A DNA stretch of 5,504 nucleotides. It comes from Puniceicoccales bacterium. Lineage in GTDB: Bacteria > Verrucomicrobiota > Verrucomicrobiia > Opitutales > UBA953. The notes beneath the pieces are model-generated. The model saw only the letters and a program-made list of their open reading frames with translations, made no database searches and had not been told where the DNA came from. Below are positions 1 to 5,415 of the stretch, one piece after another. Position 1 is the first letter of the stretch, and every line of letters starts with the position of its first letter. The stretch is from contig JAITPT010000201.1 of NCBI GenBank assembly GCA_031289285.1, positions 1 to 5,504 on the forward strand. The letters run 5' to 3'. The position numbers and the translations under genes were made by a program.

Positions 1-405
1 AATCGGCGGGTCGCCAGAGACCGCACTTGGGTTGTATAGTTTGCCTCTGGCGCCATTGAGTTCGCGTGTGTTTGGCGGATTGGGGTCGGCGAGGGCACCA
101 GTGAACCAGATCCAGCGGCCAGCGGCACCGTCGCGTTTGTTGGGGGAAATTTCTGCGGCGAAGCGGATGCCTTTTGTCGTCGCCGCCTTGTTGATGGCGT
201 CGAGCAGGCGGTTGATGGCGCGGTTGACGCTGGCGCGGTCGAGGGTGCTTGGAAACTCGCCGTCGAGGTCGGAGACCTTGATGCGGTGGTCGGTGCCCAC
301 GTGCTTTAGCCAGCGGAGGGCGTCGGTTTTGATGCGGTCGTTGAGTGGCAGGTCGTGCAGAATTTTTTCGACGGAAGAAAGCGGGAGGATGTTCGAGGTG
401 TTCAT
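1..405 (-). CDS. Unrecognised protein, N-terminal 135 residues (3' end outside window)
   Basis: On the minus strand an ATG at 405-403 opens a frame that runs without a stop to the window edge, giving 135 residues. Codon third positions are mostly C or G, as expected for a real gene in this GC-rich DNA, and the composition is that of an ordinary folded protein, unlike the Arg/Ser-rich frame on the opposite strand. A GGTGA at 419-415 (minus strand), 9 nt before the ATG, could be a weak ribosome binding site and supports this start. I do not recognise the family. Residues 12-38 and 57-75 look helical, the latter with RASVNRAINRLLDAINK. They are followed by two possible beta strands (79-85 and 97-103, GRWIWFTG) around a basic turn (NKRDG), an arrangement compatible with a winged helix-turn-helix. 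That reading is inference only. The gene is divergent from the ATPase at 941 across a 535-bp gap. Confidence 0.75.
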   Translation of the reverse strand, partial: MNTSNILPLSSVEKILHDLPLNDRIKTDALRWLKHVGTDHRIKVSDLDGEFPSTLDRASVNRAINRLLDAINKAATTKGIRFAAEISPNKRDGAAGRWIWFTGALADPNPPNTRELNGARGKLYNPSAVSGDPPI

Positions 406-445
406 AACAAAACGTCACCGTGCGAATTTGGGTGCGCGGCGCAAG

Positions 446-465
446 TATTATTTTTGCACAATTGT
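446..465 (-). promoter_or_regulatory. Candidate promoter/operator patch for the minus-strand gene
   Basis: This is the only AT-rich stretch close to the start of the minus-strand gene, lying about 40-60 bp upstream of its ATG. Read on the minus strand it contains AATAAT, resembling a -10 box, and next to it the perfect 8-bp palindrome ACAATTGT at 458-465. No convincing -35 hexamer at standard spacing was found. The call rests on position and composition only. Confidence 0.25.
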
Positions 466-610
466 CCGATTGGCGTCTGATTGAAAATGGCGCGAGACAC
501 GAGGCGGAGGGGGTGTAGGTTTTTTTTGGCGAGGAGGGGACGGCGGACGAGGGCGGGAGCGGAGGGCCGCTTGGAGGGCGGTGTGCTGGGCGGCGCGGAG
601 GGCGGGGAGG

Positions 611-683
611 AAGAGTTTGCGCATGGCGGGTTTTGTAGCCCGCCCGCGCCCGCAGCGGAAGGCGAAAGAAGGCGCAAACTCTT
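611..683. repeat. Perfect 12-bp inverted repeat with an inner hairpin
   Basis: AAGAGTTTGCGC at 611-622 is exactly complementary to GCGCAAACTCTT at 672-683. Between the arms lies a second stem, GGCGGG (625-630) with CCCGCC (639-644), around an 8-nt loop. Transcribed from either strand, the element could fold into a long outer stem enclosing a shorter hairpin. It is not followed by a clean T-run on either strand, so it is not a typical intrinsic terminator. A structured RNA, a REP/MITE-like relic or a protein-binding palindrome are all possible. It sits in the middle of the divergent gap. Confidence 0.6.
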
Positions 684-708
684 TGACACGCCAAGCTGCC
701 CGTGCTCC

Positions 709-761
709 CGTTGCGTTCTCTGCGCCCGCTGCGTCGTCGCCGTAGCCGTCGTCGCCGTCGG
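709..761. repeat. GC-rich simple/direct repeats, including a 15-bp duplication
   Basis: The 12-mer CGTCGTCGCCGT occurs at 732-743 and again at 747-758, a tandem duplication with a 15-bp period. The preceding stretch, 709-735, is a degenerate repeat on the theme TGCGTTCTC/TGCGCCCGC/TGCGTC. That theme resembles, from memory, intergenic 'ctctgcg' repeats seen in several environmental phyla. No function is suggested; replication slippage is the simplest origin. Confidence 0.45.
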
Positions 762-800
762 TGTTCGTGGAGGTTGTAGCAAGTTATACTTGATTTCCGC

Positions 801-870
801 TATAACTGGGTATAACTATGTATAACTGGCTATAACCGAGTATAACTGTGTATAACTGTGTATAGCCTGC
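801..870. repeat. Tandem array of seven 10-bp repeats (TATAACNNNN)
   Basis: Seven units follow one another in strict 10-bp phase: TATAACTGGG, TATAACTATG, TATAACTGGC, TATAACCGAG, TATAACTGTG, TATAACTGTG and the degenerate TATAGCCTGC. Six units keep TATAAC intact while the last four bases vary. A 10-bp period places every copy on the same face of the helix, as in iterons and cooperative operators. Each TATAAC also resembles a -10 promoter hexamer. On the minus strand the junction at 847-855 reads TTATACACA, identical to the R2-type DnaA box of E. coli, and the junctions at 807-815, 817-825 and 857-865 each differ from it by one base. The array ends 70 bp before the ATPase start codon. A non-functional variable-number repeat is the alternative. 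Confidence 0.9.
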
Positions 871-940
871 CCAAGCCCAAACTTTCATCATCACCGCCGC
901 GCCACCGCTGGCACACAACGCTAACACACAGCCAACACAC

Positions 941-2116
941 ATGGACACCTTGACAAATCCTTTTTCGCCCGGCGCGGGGACACCGCCACCGGAACTCGCT
1001 GGACGCCAGCAAATCCTCGACGATGCCCGCGTTCTGCTTGCCCGCGTAAAGGCGGGACGCTCGGAAAAAAGCCTTGTGCTCACTGGTCTTCGCGGCGTGG
1101 GCAAAACGGTTTTGCTCAACACCGTCGCCAGCATGGCAGAGGCAGACGGCTACCGAACTGTGATGATAGAGGTTACCGAGAAAAGCTCGCTCGGGACGTT
1201 GCTCACGCCGCATTTGTCCGAATTGCTTTGCGAACTTGACCGCATGGCGGGTGTCAGCGCGAAGGTGCGTCGTGCGCTGTCTGTGCTGCGCAGCTTTGTG
1301 GGCGGGTTAAAAATCACTGTTGGCGAGGTGGGCGTCGGCGTGGATGTCGAGCCTTTGCGCGGGACGGCGGACAGCGGCGATTTGTCCATTGATTTGACAA
1401 AACTTTTTCAAGCGGTTGGCGAGGCGGCGTTGGACAAGGGCGCGGGTGCGGCGATTTTTATAGACGAGCTTCAATACCTTTCTCAAGACGAGTTTGGTGC
1501 GCTCATCATGGCGATACACCGGATGCAGCAACTGCGGCTTCCTGTGGTATTTGTTGGTGCGGGTTTGCCGACCTTGCCCGGTCTTGCTGGTGCGTCGAAA
1601 ACTTATGCGGAGCGCCTTTTCAACTTTCCACAACTCGGCGCGTTGAGTGCCGAAGACTCCGCCAAAGCCATCCAAGAACCTGCCGCTGCCGCTGGTGTCG
1701 CCGTGGGCAAAAACGCCCTGCGCGAGATTTACCGGAAGACCTGCGGCTACCCATATTTTTTGCAGGAATGGGGGTATCAGGCGTGGAACTTTGCCAGTGG
1801 AAAAACAATCACGCTCGATGCGGTTTCGCGGGCGTCGGCGCGTGTCGTGGAGCGGCTCGACCAGAGTTTTTTTCGCGTTCGTTTTGACCGTCTGACAACA
1901 GGCGAAAAAAACTTTTTGCGGGCAATGGCGGACGCCGACACCGCGCCGCTTCGCACGGGCGTTGTCGCGGAGAAGCTGGGTGTGCCGCTTGGCAGACTCG
2001 GGCCGGTGCGCGCCTCGCTCATAAAAAAAAGCATGATTTACAGTCCCGCCTACGGTGAGCTTGCCTACACCGTTCCTTTGTTCGGGGAGTTTATGCGTCG
2101 CGCCATTCCAGAGTGA
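941..2116 (+). CDS. Orc1/Cdc6-like P-loop ATPase with C-terminal winged helix
   Basis: This 391-residue protein is a complete member of the common but poorly understood ATP-binding family of the COG1672/AAA type. The family signature NPFSPGAGTPPPELAGR opens it (residues 6-22). The Walker A motif GLRGVGKT is at 49-56 and Walker B, AIFIDE, at 171-176, with D175/E176 as the expected Mg-binding and catalytic acids. A sensor-1-like strand, VVFVGAG, is at 202-208. The conserved GYPYFLQEWGYQAWN follows at 269-283 and marks the lid. Residues about 315-390, ending in IYSPAYGELAYTVPLFGEF, resemble the winged helix of Orc1/Cdc6-type proteins and could bind DNA. No signal peptide or membrane segment is seen, so it should be cytoplasmic. 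The ATG at 941 is well placed by the family N-terminus; there is no Shine-Dalgarno site, only a CA-rich leader. The precise cellular role is unknown. A 10-bp repeat array lies 70 bp upstream and may be its operator, which is inference. Confidence 0.92.
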   Translation: MDTLTNPFSPGAGTPPPELAGRQQILDDARVLLARVKAGRSEKSLVLTGLRGVGKTVLLNTVASMAEADGYRTVMIEVTEKSSLGTLLTPHLSELLCELDRMAGVSAKVRRALSVLRSFVGGLKITVGEVGVGVDVEPLRGTADSGDLSIDLTKLFQAVGEAALDKGAGAAIFIDELQYLSQDEFGALIMAIHRMQQLRLPVVFVGAGLPTLPGLAGASKTYAERLFNFPQLGALSAEDSAKAIQEPAAAAGVAVGKNALREIYRKTCGYPYFLQEWGYQAWNFASGKTITLDAVSRASARVVERLDQSFFRVRFDRLTTGEKNFLRAMADADTAPLRTGVVAEKLGVPLGRLGPVRASLIKKSMIYSPAYGELAYTVPLFGEFMRRAIPE

Positions 2117-2151
2117 CGCGAGGTAGCGAGGTCGCCGTGAAAATTGGCTCT

Positions 2152-2171
2152 GGCGGGAAACACTTCTCGCC
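2152..2171 (+). terminator. Hairpin in the ATPase-transporter gap, possible terminator or attenuator
   Basis: GGCGGGAA (2152-2159) pairs with TTCTCGCC (2164-2171) over 8 bp, with a single G-U pair and an ACAC tetraloop. It lies 35 bp after the ATPase stop and 21 bp before the transporter start. No T-run follows (next bases TTAGAAACC), so it is not a textbook intrinsic terminator; it might weaken read-through or shape the transporter leader. Confidence 0.4.
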
Positions 2172-2192
2172 TTAGAAACCTCCTCTTCACTC

Positions 2193-3635
2193 ATGACCGA
2201 TTTGCCCGACCTCCCAGACGCCTCCGCTAATTCCGCGCCCGACGCCTCCGCACCCACTCCCGCTGCCACTTCCACCGCAGACGCCGCCTCCACCACCGCG
2301 CCTCCCGCACCCGCGTTCGCCGTGAAAAAGCGCGATTATCCGCTCCTGCTTTGGGGGCAATTTTTCGGGGCGTTTGGCGACAACGCGCTGCTCGCGGTCA
2401 TTCTCGGCCCGCTGCTTTTTCAAAAACAACACGGCCAGCTCACCGAGAGCGCATTTCGCGACGCCAACGTGCTCTACACCGCGCTGCTCTTCGTCCCCTG
2501 CGTGCTGCTCGCGCCAGCAGCGGGTTTTCTCAACGACCGTTTCCCGAAAACTACCTGCCTCGTCGGTGCCAACGCGCTCAAGCTCACAGGCGCGGCGGTG
2601 TGCGCGAGCGGCGCAGCACTCGGCGGCGTCGCGGGCGCGTGGCTTCTCGGCGCGGGTTACTTTGTGGTCGGCGCGGGCACGTGTTTTTACGGTCCCGCCA
2701 AGTATGGCGTGTTGCCAGAGATATTGCCACGTGTGCGCCTCGTCGGTGCCAACGGCATGGTGGAGATGCTCACGCTGCTGGCGGTGCTGGGCGGGTTCAT
2801 CGCGGGGTCCGCGCTCGCCGATGCCTTTCGCGGAAACATCCTCGCCCCACACGCCGTCGTGCTGGGCGTCTATACGGTCTCGCTCGTGCTCAATGCGGGC
2901 ATGTCGCGCACACCCTCGCGCCCGCAAACGCGCCTCGCCGCGAGCGCAGGCGAGTTTCTCCGACACGCCCGCGCACTGCTCGTTGACTCGCCACGGACAC
3001 GCCTGATTTTGATCGGGACGGTCGCATTTTGGTTTGCCGGTGCCACCATGAAAACCCACTTCCAACCTTGGGGCGAAGGCGTGCTCCGGCTCGGCAGCAA
3101 CAAAGAAATCTCGCTGCTGGCACTCGCGCTGAGCATCGGCGTGATGGTGGGGAGCTTGCTCGCGGGCTGGCTCCACAAGGTCGGCGATTTGCGCCGCGCC
3201 CCGCTCTACGCCGCGCTGCTGGCGGCGGTGCTCGCGCCTGCGTGGACGGTCGGCCTGCTGGACTTCTGGTTCAACGCGGACGTGTCCCTGCAAATCGGCG
3301 GCGAGACGTTGCGCCTGATTTTGCCGGTGGATGCGCTGCTGGTGTTCGCGGGCGTGTTCGCCGGGCTGTTTCTCATCCCCTTCAACGCCGCGCTTCAGGC
3401 AGAGACCGACCCCGCTAAAATGGGCAAGACCATCGCCGTCCAAAACGCGCTTGACTACTTGGGCATGTGCCTCGGTGCCGCCTATTTGTTTGCGGCAAAC
3501 GCGGCGGGGATTTCGGCGGGCGGCGTGTTTCTGGGCTTGGCGTTTTTCATGGCGGCAGTCGCAGCTGTGCTCGCCGCCGGAAACAGACGGGCGACGGCGG
3601 CAGCGACGGCAGCGGCAACGGCGGCGGAAAAATAA
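2193..3635 (+). CDS. lplT: LplT-like lysophospholipid transporter (MFS)
   Basis: This is a 480-residue inner-membrane protein of the major facilitator superfamily with about 12 predicted helices (roughly 48-75, 92-112, 123-143, 146-165, 185-208, 218-235, 270-290, 305-327, 337-357, 374-398, 414-437 and 440-462). Motifs typical of LplT are present: GQFFGAFGDNALL (55-67), ANALKLTGA (126-134), YGPAKYGVLPE (166-176), GANGMVEM (185-192), IPFNAALQ (395-402) and GKTIAVQNALDYL (411-423). LplT of E. coli moves lysophospholipids such as 2-acyl-glycerophosphoethanolamine inward across the membrane for re-acylation by Aas. No acyltransferase gene is in this window, so the substrate is inferred from family likeness only. 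E. coli LplT is about 400 residues; the extra length here is a Pro/Ala/Ser/Thr-rich N-terminal tail (1-43) and an Ala/Thr-repeat C-terminal tail (466-479). GTG at 2322 (Val44, just before KKRDY) is an alternative start that would remove the tail. No Shine-Dalgarno site precedes either. Confidence 0.83.
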   Translation: MTDLPDLPDASANSAPDASAPTPAATSTADAASTTAPPAPAFAVKKRDYPLLLWGQFFGAFGDNALLAVILGPLLFQKQHGQLTESAFRDANVLYTALLFVPCVLLAPAAGFLNDRFPKTTCLVGANALKLTGAAVCASGAALGGVAGAWLLGAGYFVVGAGTCFYGPAKYGVLPEILPRVRLVGANGMVEMLTLLAVLGGFIAGSALADAFRGNILAPHAVVLGVYTVSLVLNAGMSRTPSRPQTRLAASAGEFLRHARALLVDSPRTRLILIGTVAFWFAGATMKTHFQPWGEGVLRLGSNKEISLLALALSIGVMVGSLLAGWLHKVGDLRRAPLYAALLAAVLAPAWTVGLLDFWFNADVSLQIGGETLRLILPVDALLVFAGVFAGLFLIPFNAALQAETDPAKMGKTIAVQNALDYLGMCLGAAYLFAANAAGISAGGVFLGLAFFMAAVAAVLAAGNRRATAAATAAATAAEK

Positions 3636-3637
3636 GC

Positions 3638-3655
3638 ACGGAAACCTTTTTCCGT
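3638..3655 (+). terminator. Hairpin just after the transporter stop, weak terminator candidate
   Basis: ACGGAAA (3638-3644) pairs perfectly with TTTCCGT (3649-3655) around a CCTT loop, starting 3 nt after the TAA. The stem is only 7 bp and no T-run follows (TGGCCAAC), so termination by it alone would be weak. Its place at the 3' end of the gene is the main support. Confidence 0.4.
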
Positions 3656-3705
3656 TGGCCAACAATTTTCGGTTGTGTCGCGCCGGAAAAATCTTTTTTG
3701 CCTCC

Positions 3706-3730
3706 CGCCTCAACGCGAGGCGCGAGGCGC
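3706..3730 (+). promoter_or_regulatory. GC-rich hairpin in the porin leader with two alternative pairings
   Basis: CGCCTC (3706-3711) can pair with GAGGCG at 3717-3722 around a 5-nt loop. Because GAGGCGC is tandemly duplicated (3717-3723 and 3724-3730), it can instead pair with the second copy at 3724-3729. The element lies about 100 bp before the porin start, between the transporter and the porin. If transcription begins upstream of it, it would be a structured 5' UTR. No matching promoter or ligand-binding fold was recognised, so regulation is only a possibility. Confidence 0.3.
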
Positions 3731-3825
3731 GGTTGCGCGAAACCTGCAGCCGCTCCCGCAACGAAAACGAGGCCGCCTTCCCGCCTGCTCTCCCTTCCTG
3801 ACAACCCAAAAAAAGACACAAAAAA

Positions 3826-5325
3826 ATGTTCACCAAAAACACCAGCCGACCCGCGCTTGCCACACTCACCGCCGCCGCGTTTCTCGCATTCGCCGCCGCG
3901 CCCGCCGTCGCGCAAAACGCGCCAGCCGCCAGCACCGGCACTACCGCCGCCAGCACCGCTGCCGAGACCGCCGCGTTGCGTGTGCAAGTTGACGCGCTCG
4001 CCAAACAGGTGCGCGAGTTATCCGAGAAACAAGCCGCTCTGGAAAAAGCCCCAAGCGCCGCTGCCACCACTCCTGTTTCCGGCACCCCCGCCGCTCCCGC
4101 CGCCACCGCTCCCGCTCCCGCCGCCGCTGCCGCGTCCGTTCCGCTCGCCAGCTTCGGCGAAAACGGCATCCGCATCAGCTCCGCCGACAAGGTGTTTTCC
4201 GCCTCGTTTGGGCTGCTCCTCCAAGCCGACCACCGCGCCTACTTGGACGACTCCGCGCCCAGCCGCGACGGCTTTCTCATGCGCCGCATCCGCCTGCCGT
4301 TTTCTGCGAAACTCTGGGACAACATCCGCTTCAACGTCACGCCCGAATACGCCGCCGGCGACGCCGCTGGGCGCGACACCAAACTCATTGACGCTTGGAT
4401 GAGCGCGGAAATTTCGCCCGCGCTCAGCGTGCGCGTCGGCAAGTTTCCCCAAGGCGTCGTCCTTGAGGCGGGCGCGGCGAGCCGCCATTTTAGCGAGGCG
4501 TCGTTTCAAAACTTTCTCGCGCCCGACCGCGACATCGGCCTCGAAGCCCTCGGCACCCTCGGCGACGGCCTTTTTGGCTACCGCGTCGGCCTCGTCAACA
4601 ACGTCGAGAACAACGGCACTGGCACCACGAACACCCGCGACCTCGGCGACGGTGACCCTGCCTTTGCGGGGCGGTTCACGGTGTCGCCGTTCAAAAATAG
4701 TGGGACGGTTTTTTCCGCGCTGGCGTTTAGTGTCGGCGCAAAAATCGGCAACCAAGACGGCCCGATGACCGCCATGCAAACCAACGGGCGGCAGACCGCG
4801 CTGGATTGGGGACCGCTGCGCGCCTCTGGCCTGCTCACCCAGATTAGCCCGGGCATAGAATACTACGGCGTGTCGCCGTTCAGTTTTGCGGCGGAACTCG
4901 TGTGGGAGCGCCGCGATGTCTCCGGCGCGAATGCCGCCACAGGTGCCGCCTTCGACAACGCCATTGACAACCTCGGCTGGCGCGTGAGCGCGGGCTACGT
5001 GCTCACGGGCGAAACCGCCACGAAGGCCGGCGTGAAACCTACCTCCGTTTTTAATCCTGCCAAGGGCGGCTGGGGCGCGTTTGAGGTCGTGGCACGTGTC
5101 AGTGGTTATCGCGCCGACAGCGACATCTTCACCTCCGGCGTCTTGTCCGACCGCACCGCCGCCAAAGGCGCGTTTGCCTACGGCATCGGCCTAAATTGGT
5201 ATCTCAACTCAAACCTCCGCGTCCTCTTCAACGTAGAAAAAACACACTTCGACGGCGGTCGCGATGGTGCCGCCACCCGCGACGGCGAACTCTACTTTTT
5301 TACGCGGGTTCAATTGAGTTTTTGA
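3826..5325 (+). CDS. OprO/OprP-family outer-membrane porin
   Basis: This 499-residue precursor has a clear Sec signal peptide: a basic start (MFTKNTSRPA), a hydrophobic core (11-25) and an AVA|Q signal peptidase site after residue 29. Next come an Ala/Thr-rich stretch, a heptad-like coiled coil at about 46-74 (LRVQVDALAKQVRELSEKQ) and a Pro/Ala linker (75-105). The beta-barrel follows from about 110 to the end. Barrel features typical of phosphate-selective porins O and P are GFLMRRIRL (149-157), RVGKFPQG (203-210), a GWGAFEVVARVSGY strand (415-428), LNWYLNSNLRVLFNVEKTHF (456-475) and the final strand LYFFTRVQLSF with the C-terminal Phe used for outer-membrane assembly. The family forms trimeric anion channels in Pseudomonas; phosphate selectivity is not proven here, and no Pho box was seen upstream. 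The ATG follows an A-rich leader (ACCCAAAAAAAGACACAAAA) without a Shine-Dalgarno site. The N-terminal coiled coil, common in porins of Verrucomicrobiota-type genomes, may tie the barrel to the cell wall. Confidence 0.9.
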   Translation: MFTKNTSRPALATLTAAAFLAFAAAPAVAQNAPAASTGTTAASTAAETAALRVQVDALAKQVRELSEKQAALEKAPSAAATTPVSGTPAAPAATAPAPAAAAASVPLASFGENGIRISSADKVFSASFGLLLQADHRAYLDDSAPSRDGFLMRRIRLPFSAKLWDNIRFNVTPEYAAGDAAGRDTKLIDAWMSAEISPALSVRVGKFPQGVVLEAGAASRHFSEASFQNFLAPDRDIGLEALGTLGDGLFGYRVGLVNNVENNGTGTTNTRDLGDGDPAFAGRFTVSPFKNSGTVFSALAFSVGAKIGNQDGPMTAMQTNGRQTALDWGPLRASGLLTQISPGIEYYGVSPFSFAAELVWERRDVSGANAATGAAFDNAIDNLGWRVSAGYVLTGETATKAGVKPTSVFNPAKGGWGAFEVVARVSGYRADSDIFTSGVLSDRTAAKGAFAYGIGLNWYLNSNLRVLFNVEKTHFDGGRDGAATRDGELYFFTRVQLSF

Positions 5326-5333
5326 AGCAGCGA

Positions 5334-5413
5334 GGCGAAAATGCCAATGCCGTTCAGATAGCGTGAAAAGCACGGATGTCCCTCAATTCGTCCTAAGGTA
5401 GCGCGAAAATGCG
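5334..5413. repeat. Three mini-hairpins sharing an AAAA-containing loop, downstream of the porin
   Basis: Three short stem-loops follow the porin stop: GGC-gaaaat-GCC (5334-5345), CGTG-aaaag-CACG (5362-5374) and CGC-gaaaat-GCG (5402-5413). The loops are nearly the same while the stem bases differ but stay paired. A similar motif, GCC-gtgaaaatt-GGC, follows the ATPase stop at 2134-2148. The shared frame 'agcg..gaaaa' suggests a small repeat family placed at gene ends. Stems of 3-4 bp are easily found by chance, so the support is moderate. Confidence 0.4.
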
Positions 5414-5415
5414 AG

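Larger units (their letters stand above)
406..940. other. Divergent intergenic region, 535 bp
   Basis: This gap separates the start of the minus-strand gene (405) from the start of the ATPase gene (941), so both promoters should lie in it. It holds an AT-rich patch at 446-465 with the 8-bp palindrome ACAATTGT (458-465), a strongly purine-rich stretch on the plus strand (about 520-615), a nested inverted repeat (611-683), GTC/GCC-rich direct repeats (709-761), a 10-bp tandem array (801-870) and a CA-rich leader (911-940). Open frames exist here on both strands, but they encode Pro-, Arg- or Gly-rich low-complexity peptides or the tandem repeat itself, and I do not regard them as genes. No tRNA or rRNA is visible. 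Confidence 0.7.

Noticed and set aside
32..484. A 150-codon plus-strand frame at the left end
   Set aside because: It lies opposite the minus-strand frame 405-1, which has better codon third positions and a more natural protein composition. The plus-strand product is Arg/Ser-rich.
448..624. A small minus-strand frame of 58 codons starting MRKLFLPALRAAQHTALQAA
   Set aside because: The start looks plausible, but the rest is a Pro/Arg low-complexity stretch and the start overlaps the 611-683 inverted repeat. No ribosome binding site or family match supports it.
801..870. A CRISPR array
   Set aside because: The units are 10 bp and contiguous, without spacers of constant length, and no cas gene is present.
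784..1213. Minus-strand frames with repeated Tyr-Ser/Thr motifs (LYTVI, QLYIVI)
   Set aside because: The peptide repeats are only translations of the 10-bp TATAAC array, and the frames run antisense into the ATPase gene.
2187..4190. A 667-codon open frame on the minus strand opposite the transporter and the start of the porin
   Set aside because: It is antisense to two well-supported genes. Its product is rich in Arg, His, Gln and Ala without any recognisable domain, as expected from the complement of GC-rich codons.
3467..4402. A 311-codon plus-strand frame bridging the transporter and porin genes
   Set aside because: It is out of frame with both genes and gives a Pro/Arg/Ser-rich product with no domain. 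The transporter and porin frames carry clear family motifs.
5390..5403. A 23S rRNA gene fragment
   Set aside because: Only 14 nt match; none of the surrounding rRNA sequence is present, so no rRNA feature is called.
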